Origin: JAEYZS01 sp031374125
GTDB lineage: Bacteria > Bdellovibrionota > Bdellovibrionia > Bdellovibrionales > JAEYZS01
Direction: 5' to 3'
DNA: 9,025 bases
Assembly: GCA_031374125.1 (NCBI GenBank)
Contig: JANMFM010000305.1
Location: 1-9,025 of the forward strand
Made by a program: the position numbers and the translations under genes. Position 1 is the stretch's first letter. The number at the start of each line of letters is the position of its first letter. Below are positions 5,953 through 9,025 of this stretch, in pieces. The notes below the pieces were generated by a model. That model had not been told where the DNA came from and searched no databases. It worked only from the letters and a program-made list of their open reading frames with translations.

Positions 5953-6334
5953 TTCCAAACCACAATTTTGCGCTTTAAGAATTGATGAATTGAAATTCAC
6001 GGTGAAATTGGGTTGTACGGCAGATGAAAGAGCAATCCCTCAAGAAGTGAGGGTCTCGATGGAATTGAGGTTTGAGACCCTTCCTCTCGGAGCGCTTTCT
6101 GATTCGATTGAGGATACGATTTGCTTTGCCAAGGTCAGTGAAGTGCTGAAGGAACATATCGAGCCCAGAGAGTTCAATTTGATCGAGCGAATTGGTCTAG
6201 AGAGCTTTGGTCTTTTGCGCGAGCTTACAAAAAATCACCAGGTGCAAATTGGGGTGCGGGTTCATAAAGTGCAACCTCCTATTCCTAATTTAATTAAAGG
6301 TGCTCATTTTACTTGTGGAGATTTTATTCTATGA
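5936..6334 (+). CDS. folB: Dihydroneopterin aldolase family protein (FolB), active-site Tyr to Phe
   Basis: FolB splits 7,8-dihydroneopterin to 6-hydroxymethyl-7,8-dihydropterin and glycolaldehyde. With the ATG at 5936 (GGAAG 8 nt upstream) it has 132 residues; an ATG at 5921 in frame lacks a site and would lengthen the overlap with the previous gene. The T-fold pattern is clear: IDELKFTVKLG (16-26), DERAIPQ (30-36), LSDSIEDTICFAKVSEVL (54-71), FNLIERI (80-86), and VRVHKVQPPIPN (107-118). By eye against E. coli FolB, the catalytic Lys is Lys111, the pterin-binding Glu is Glu84, and Glu31 is kept, but the conserved active-site Tyr is Phe64 (TTT codon). In S. aureus the Tyr-to-Phe mutant is reported to lose aldolase activity in favour of a cofactor-free oxygenase reaction, so the activity here is uncertain. 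It overlaps the CADD-like gene by 17 nt and folKP by ATGA. Confidence 0.9.
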   Translation: MSLYSDSKPQFCALRIDELKFTVKLGCTADERAIPQEVRVSMELRFETLPLGALSDSIEDTICFAKVSEVLKEHIEPREFNLIERIGLESFGLLRELTKNHQVQIGVRVHKVQPPIPNLIKGAHFTCGDFIL

Positions 6335-7605
6335 GATGTTTTATCGGCGTGGGTTCAAACTTAGGAGATCGTCAGCATCATCTTGAAAGAGCGGCGCAAT
6401 TTTTGAAAATGAAATCCCCTGGTTTTTTTAGAGCATCGCCAGTTTATTCTTCCCCAGCGCTTGTTCCGGAAGGAGCACCGGAGGCTTGGCGGAGTTCGTT
6501 TTTGAATGCGGTCTTTGAAATAGAATGGACTGATTCGCCGATGTCTTTGCTTGCGCTATTGAAGAACATCGAAAAAGATTTGGGACGTGAGCCTGCTCCG
6601 CAATGGGCTCCCAGAATTATTGATTTGGATATTTTACTTTTTGGCGAAAATAAAATTCAGGAGGATAAACTGACCATTCCTCATCCCGGAATTTACCATC
6701 GATCTTTTGTGTTGGATCCTCTAAAACATATGGCTCCGTCTTTAAAAATTCCTGGGAGTACAGAATCTGTTTTAACGAGATCAAGAAAGCTTTCGCAGCG
6801 CTCACCTTTGTGGATGGGAATTTTAAACCTCACTCCCGATTCCTTTTCGGACGGTGGAGAATATTCGGACCGTTCAGCATGGATTAAAAAAATCGAGCTG
6901 TTCGAAAAATCCTTAGTGGGAATGATAGATATCGGAGCTGAATCCACTCGTCCGGGAGCCACCGCGATATCTGCCAAAGAAGAGTGGGAAAGATTAAAGC
7001 CAGCACTTGAATTTTTAAAAGATCGCTATCGAACACGAATCTTGCGTCCTAGAATCAGCATGGATACAAGAAACGCGGATATCGCCGAAGCGGCGCTAGA
7101 GCTGGGTGCAGATTGTATCAATGATGTCAGCGGTTCTGCTGATCCCCAAATGCAGGAGTTACTACAGAGCAGTTCGTGTGAGTATGTTCTGATGCACAGT
7201 TTATCCGTTCCTGCCGACCCCAAGCGCACTTTGCCACCAGAAGCCGATGTGATCTCTGAAATTAAGAACTGGGCTTATGAAAAATTAAATGTGCTCTCTC
7301 AAAAAAGAATTGCTTTGGATCGAGTGATTTTTGATCCAGGCTTAGGGTTTGGAAAAACCGCGGAACAATCGCAAGTCATAGTCAGAAGGATCAACGAATT
7401 TTTTGATTTGCCAGTGCGTATTTTGGTGGGTCATTCACGAAAGTCATTTATTCAAAGATGGAGCGATCAGCCCGTCATAGATCGCGATTGGGAGAGCGTG
7501 GGAATCTCGCTTCAGATGGCTGCGCGGGGAGTGGATATTTTGAGAGTGCATGATGCCCATCACCATATCCGCGCGCACGCTGCATACCTGGAGACTATGA
7601 AATGA
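6331..7605 (+). CDS. folKP: Bifunctional HPPK/dihydropteroate synthase (FolK-FolP fusion)
   Basis: A 424-residue fusion. The N-terminal HPPK domain (1-about 143) pyrophosphorylates 6-hydroxymethyl-dihydropterin; it shows GVGSNLGD (6-13) and APRIIDLDILLFG (93-105) with metal-binding Asp98 and Asp100. The C-terminal DHPS domain (about 155-424) joins that product to p-aminobenzoate; it shows GILNLTPDSFSDGG (163-176), DIGAESTRPGA (200-210), ISMDTR (242-247), NDVSG (264-268), DPGLGFGKT (335-343), GHSRKSF (367-373) and RVHD (405-408). The segment after the MH is unusual (MHSLSVPADPKRTLP rather than an MHMRG-type loop), and the His-Asn after GFGK is Gln-Ser. Start ATG at 6331 overlaps the folB stop (ATGA), with GGAG 10 nt upstream; a TTG 18 nt earlier is less likely. 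The same fusion occurs in Chlamydia. Confidence 0.96.
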   Translation: MRCFIGVGSNLGDRQHHLERAAQFLKMKSPGFFRASPVYSSPALVPEGAPEAWRSSFLNAVFEIEWTDSPMSLLALLKNIEKDLGREPAPQWAPRIIDLDILLFGENKIQEDKLTIPHPGIYHRSFVLDPLKHMAPSLKIPGSTESVLTRSRKLSQRSPLWMGILNLTPDSFSDGGEYSDRSAWIKKIELFEKSLVGMIDIGAESTRPGATAISAKEEWERLKPALEFLKDRYRTRILRPRISMDTRNADIAEAALELGADCINDVSGSADPQMQELLQSSSCEYVLMHSLSVPADPKRTLPPEADVISEIKNWAYEKLNVLSQKRIALDRVIFDPGLGFGKTAEQSQVIVRRINEFFDLPVRILVGHSRKSFIQRWSDQPVIDRDWESVGISLQMAARGVDILRVHDAHHHIRAHAAYLETMK

Positions 7606-8327
7606 AAAAGCTAAGTGTTTGCCCAATCCAAACTTCTATTTTCAGAGAGGGTGATCTTGCAGAATTTATAATTCAATCTATTCCCAAATCCCTAGTGCAA
7701 GAAGAGATGGTGCTGGCGATAACTTCAAAAATCGTCAGTGTTGCTGAGAATCGTTTTATTTCTCGAGATAAAATAAGCAAAGAGGATTTGGTCAAACAAG
7801 AAGCCGATGTGTTCCTCGGAGAAATTGGTTACGGCTGTTTTTTGACAATAAAAGATGGTCTCCTGATTCCTTCTGCGGGTATAGATGAATCCAACTCAGA
7901 GCGGGGGGATTATATTTTATATCCGGAAAATCCTTTTCAAAGTGCAGAAAAAATTTGGCTTAAACTGCGCGAGCGTTGGCAGATCTCAAAGCTTGGAATT
8001 GTGTTGACCGATTCCCACACAACTCCACTACGACGAGGCGTAACCGGAATCGCTTTATCTTATTGGGGATTCCAGCCACTACGAAAACTCATCGGCACAA
8101 AAGACCTTTTTGGACGTGAGCTACAAATGACAAACATGAACCTCGCCGATGGAATCGCCGCTTCCACCGTACTCATGATGGGAGAAGGTAGCGAATCTAT
8201 GCCGCTCGCAATCGTAGAAGGCCTTGATCTGGAGTTCTGCGAAGTATCCAGTCTTGACGACCTCTCCATACCATTAGCAGAGGATTTATATGGACCTATC
8301 TTGAGGCCATATATTTCAAAAATCTAA
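7602..8327 (+). CDS. CofE-like gamma-glutamyl ligase family protein, probable FolC replacement
   Basis: A 241-residue member of the F420-0:gamma-glutamyl ligase (CofE) fold. Family blocks seen: GDLAEFI (17-23), an ITSKIVSVAENRF strand-helix (40-52), SAGIDESNSERGDYILYPEN (91-110), FQSAEKIW, GIVLTDSHTTPLRRGVTGIAL (132-152 region), IGTKDLFGRELQMTNMNLAD (about 164-183), and GEGSESMPLAIVEGL near the C-terminus. It is one domain, without the extra C-terminal domain of some CofE proteins. F420 biosynthesis is unlikely, since no other cof gene is present. In Chlamydia the homologue CT611 sits in the folate cluster and supplies the dihydrofolate synthase (FolC) step, adding glutamate to dihydropteroate; I infer the same here. 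It overlaps folKP by ATGA, with GGAG 8 nt upstream, and closes the operon. No convincing terminator follows. Confidence 0.88.
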   Translation: MKKLSVCPIQTSIFREGDLAEFIIQSIPKSLVQEEMVLAITSKIVSVAENRFISRDKISKEDLVKQEADVFLGEIGYGCFLTIKDGLLIPSAGIDESNSERGDYILYPENPFQSAEKIWLKLRERWQISKLGIVLTDSHTTPLRRGVTGIALSYWGFQPLRKLIGTKDLFGRELQMTNMNLADGIAASTVLMMGEGSESMPLAIVEGLDLEFCEVSSLDDLSIPLAEDLYGPILRPYISKI

Positions 8328-8431
8328 GGAAACTCAAAAATTACAAAAGTCATAACCTTGCTCTAAACGGTTTCAGATAGTAATTAAATCCAATGTATTG
8401 GGTCTCCGTCATTACTGATGCGTAAGGTCGG

Positions 8432-8460
8432 TCAATTCCTGGTGCGTTTAATTTTAGAAT
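8432..8460 (+). promoter_or_regulatory. Weak candidate promoter of the exported propeptide protein
   Basis: A good -10-like TAGAAT (8455-8460) lies 54 nt before the start at 8514, but the hexamer 17 nt upstream (TCAATT, 8432-8437) matches the -35 consensus poorly. The 186-bp gap after the CofE-like gene (8328-8513) otherwise holds no recognisable gene or RNA. Confidence 0.22.
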
Positions 8461-8513
8461 TGAATTCGCCTCAGATATGGATTTTCATCTTTGCCATAAG
8501 AGGGGGATTTTTT

Positions 8514-9025
8514 ATGTTTAAAAGCGCATTTATTTTTGCAATTCTATTCGTGATGGCCGTTATCGGTACTCAAGCAGACGCCGCTACAAAATATTACAGA
8601 TGGACAAATCAATATGGTTTAAGCGACAGCTTGCAGCCGATTTTAAATCAGTTGAATCAAACATCAGGTTTGAATTTAGCCTACGCTGATTTTAAAAATG
8701 CTGAGCACCGAGATCTAGCAAAGTATCGTTTCACAACGTTCTTGCAAATGTATCAAGGCATTCCCGTTAAAGGTGCCATGATCCGTACATGGGTGGACAA
8801 CAAAACTGGTTCGCTAATCCAAATGGAAGCTCATCTTGAGGCTCCTGCGGATAGAGAGCTTAGAACTCTAACTTTAAAAACAAAAAAAGTTGGCGGAACA
8901 GTTATTTTAGGAATGAACCTTAAAACGCTAACTAAAAACCTAGATACCATGAAGTACGTGCGTGAAGTGGTGTTGAAGAATATCGACGACAAGACAATCG
9001 GAAAAATCGATACCCGCGATCAATG
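8514..9025 (+). CDS. Exported protein with thermolysin-type (FTP) propeptide, 3' truncated by window
   Basis: Only the first 170 codons lie in the window; the frame runs open to its end. The ATG has an excellent AGAGGGGG (8499-8506) 7 nt upstream. Residues 1-23 are a Sec signal peptide (hydrophobic 5-18, likely cut after ADA, 21-23). The mature part begins YYRWTNQYGL and contains YRFTTFLQMYQGIPVKGAMI (71-90) followed by RTWVDNKTGSLIQMEAHL (91-108). The Y-F-Q-x-Y-x-G-I-P-V-x-G pattern with a following V-D-x-x-x-G strand is the fungalysin/thermolysin propeptide (FTP) signature. This suggests a secreted M4-type metalloprotease zymogen, useful to a predatory or saprophytic bacterium. The catalytic HExxH domain is beyond the window, so the protease assignment is an inference. 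Confidence 0.8.
   Translation, partial: MFKSAFIFAILFVMAVIGTQADAATKYYRWTNQYGLSDSLQPILNQLNQTSGLNLAYADFKNAEHRDLAKYRFTTFLQMYQGIPVKGAMIRTWVDNKTGSLIQMEAHLEAPADRELRTLTLKTKKVGGTVILGMNLKTLTKNLDTMKYVREVVLKNIDDKTIGKIDTRDQ

Noticed and set aside
8391..8402. CCAATGTATTGG dyad after the folate operon as a terminator.
   Set aside because: The loop would be 2 nt and no T-run follows.
1..9025. CRISPR arrays, transposases, toxin-antitoxin pairs or phage genes.
   Set aside because: No regularly spaced repeats or recognisable proteins of these kinds are present on either strand.

Overview
The window looks like a chromosomal segment from a moderately AT-rich bacterium of the Bdellovibrio group (Bdellovibrionota). 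The main pointer is a TIGR02147/DUF4423-type regulator at 1400-2158, a family I associate mostly with Bdellovibrio-like bacteria and Fibrobacter. Several small exported proteins of no familiar family, and an exported protease-type propeptide at the right edge, fit that lifestyle. The assignment is an inference; no rRNA or tRNA gene is present to confirm it.

Layout. (1) 32-505 (+): smpB, the trans-translation partner of tmRNA. (2) 558-3349 (-): an AT-rich block with a two-gene operon (TIGR02147-type regulator, then a secreted protein translationally coupled to it) and, upstream, a separately promoted exported Rossmann/methyltransferase-like protein. The regulator is preceded by a cluster of CCTCA/TGAGG half-sites that may be its own operator. 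(3) 3350-3856: a gene-poor, scrambled stretch with one doubtful small ORF and a possible coding remnant. (4) 3857-4189 (-): a small exported beta-rich protein. (5) 4283-5191 (-): a LysR-type regulator, divergent from (6) 5287-8327 (+): four overlapping genes of folate synthesis. (7) 8514-9025 (+): the start of an exported protein with a thermolysin-type (FTP) propeptide, cut by the window end.

The most interesting part is region 6. Its order is CADD-like di-metal oxygenase, folB, fused folK-folP, and a CofE-like (F420-0:gamma-glutamyl ligase family) protein. The same unusual gene set is known from Chlamydia (CT610, CT611, CT613, CT614), where CADD makes p-aminobenzoate by consuming its own tyrosine and lysine side chains in place of PabABC, and the CofE-like protein replaces FolC. 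Here every CADD metal ligand, the sacrificial tyrosine and the proposed lysine amine donor can be placed by eye. Together the four genes would convert 7,8-dihydroneopterin plus an enzyme-derived p-aminobenzoate into dihydrofolate. The genes for GTP cyclohydrolase (folE) and dihydrofolate reductase (folA) are not in the window. Two features set this copy apart from the chlamydial one: a divergent LysR regulator with dyad and direct-repeat sites in the shared intergenic region, and a FolB whose conserved active-site tyrosine is phenylalanine.
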